A DNA stretch of 64,000 nucleotides from Podaxis mareebaensis. Lineage: Eukaryota > Basidiomycota > Agaricomycetes > Agaricales > Agaricaceae. Shown one piece after another: positions 63,256-64,000 of this stretch. The translations under genes and the position numbers were made by a program. The DNA lies in the NCBI GenBank assembly GCA_018524725.1, contig JAEUWP010000551.1:124001-188000 (forward strand). Direction: 5' to 3'. The stretch's first letter is position 1, and each line of letters opens with the position of its first letter. The notes beneath the pieces are model-generated. The model saw nothing but the letters and a program-made list of their open reading frames with translations, did not search any database and was not told the origin of the DNA.

Positions 63256-64000
63256 ATGTCGAACAGGCTCTCTGGTATCTTCCGCCGCCAACCTAGTGTC
63301 TCTACCGCTGGTGTATGTTCCTCCCCGTGTCGTCCGTTCAAGACTAACAGATTTGTCTCCCCCGTAGGCCAACGGTAGAGCTGACGATGTTGAGCCGGAG
63401 GTCAGCTCCCCGCCGACGCCAAAGACTCTCAGCCATTTGCGGGACCAGGTGTGCTGCGCTGTTTCATTATGTGTGCTGAATATGTTATTCACTCGTCCTG
63501 CAGTTGAAGCGAGGGGCTATCTCTCAACCCAGCGCTCTTGTGGGTACAGTGAGCATGCATCAACACGAACCGCTATTAACCAAGGTTACTTCTAGTCCGC
63601 TGTCATGGATCTCATCCGGCACTCCGAGGCGATTGATGACAGGAAGCTCTTCGTTAGTATAGTCTGCCGTGGATGCTTGGCCTCTCAGTTGGGACTGATA
63701 ACAATCCTCATAGCTTGAGCATGCTCTTACTTTCGTATCGAAGATGGAGGAAGGCCGCCTTGCGACCGCGGCTAAGAACAAAATCATCGAACTTCGTGGG
63801 TCACTGGTCACTTGATGCCTTGCGGTGGCGTGCTTATTTTTGGGTTTCTATCAGTGTATAATGATTTGACGCATCCTGCCGCTACGAGTATTGGACCCAA
63901 ATATGCATGGCGTACTGCTGACGGCTCGGGGAACAACCCTGATCTGCCTGACATGGGCAAGGTGCGGTTCTGCTCTGTTGATGGTGCTGAGCTGCTACTG
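63256..64000 (+). CDS. Ppo-type fatty-acid dioxygenase, 5' part only
   Basis: Only the N-terminus is in the window. Exons encode MSNRLSGIFRRQPSVSTAG, then NGRADDVEPEVSSPPTPKT, LKRGAISQPSALVGT, SAVMDLIRHSEAIDDRKLF, LEHALTFVSKMEEG, and YNDLTHPAATSIG followed by YAWRTADGSGNN and LPDMGK; the next intron begins at 63962. Introns are 45-65 bp. The block from YNDLTHP to the RTADGS element is typical of the psi-factor-producing oxygenases (linoleate diol synthases). These are heme peroxidase-type enzymes, often fused to a P450 domain, that make oxylipins controlling sporulation and development. The catalytic domains lie beyond the right edge, so activity cannot be judged here. Confidence 0.8.

Overview
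The window looks like nuclear DNA of an agaricomycete (mushroom-forming) basidiomycete. Genes are split by many short introns of about 45-75 bp with GT..AG ends. Recognisable proteins are fungal (Tel1, Ste20/PAK, a RING-PH-VWA Ste5/Far1-type scaffold, Mvp1, Pmt), and there are lineage-typical F-box-like families and a DOPA-dioxygenase-like gene. Where I give exons I placed the splice sites by hand and checked that the phases and total length are consistent. Spans marked approximate were not fully resolved.

Left part (0.5-10.2 kb): a BCS1-like AAA ATPase, a dynactin p22/p24-like protein, and two intact members (copies 1 and 2) of an F-box-like family, separated by gene-poor DNA. At 11.7-16.1 kb a divergent pair, COQ3 (ubiquinone methyltransferase) and CCC2 (Cu+ P-type ATPase), shares a 134-bp promoter. 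At 16.8-18.3 kb lies a gag/orphan-type ORF with a terminal Cys/His motif, interrupted by one in-frame TGA. At 18.8-23.9 kb are three more F-box-like copies. All three are broken by single-base lesions, and the last two form a recent tandem duplication that includes flanking non-coding DNA.

Centre (24-40 kb): MVP1 sorting nexin and a protein O-mannosyltransferase (probably PMT4) lie head-to-tail on the minus strand. They are followed by a complete Ste5/Far1-like scaffold (RING, PH, VWA), a DOPA-dioxygenase-family gene whose 3' end I could not find, a gene-poor stretch, and a short cystathionine beta-synthase without CBS domains.

Right part (40-64 kb): an 11-exon TEL1/ATM kinase gene, a STE20/PAK kinase, a small acidic hypothetical protein, a secreted GH43-type glycosidase, a second kind of F-box protein with an acidic tail, epsilon-COP, and the 5' end of a Ppo-type fatty-acid dioxygenase running off the edge.

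Most genes are ordinary housekeeping genes and do not form one pathway. The exception worth noting is that two mating/MAPK-pathway proteins (the Ste5/Far1-like scaffold and Ste20/PAK) lie about 17 kb apart. The least explained part is the decaying F-box-like family and the gag-like ORF beside it.
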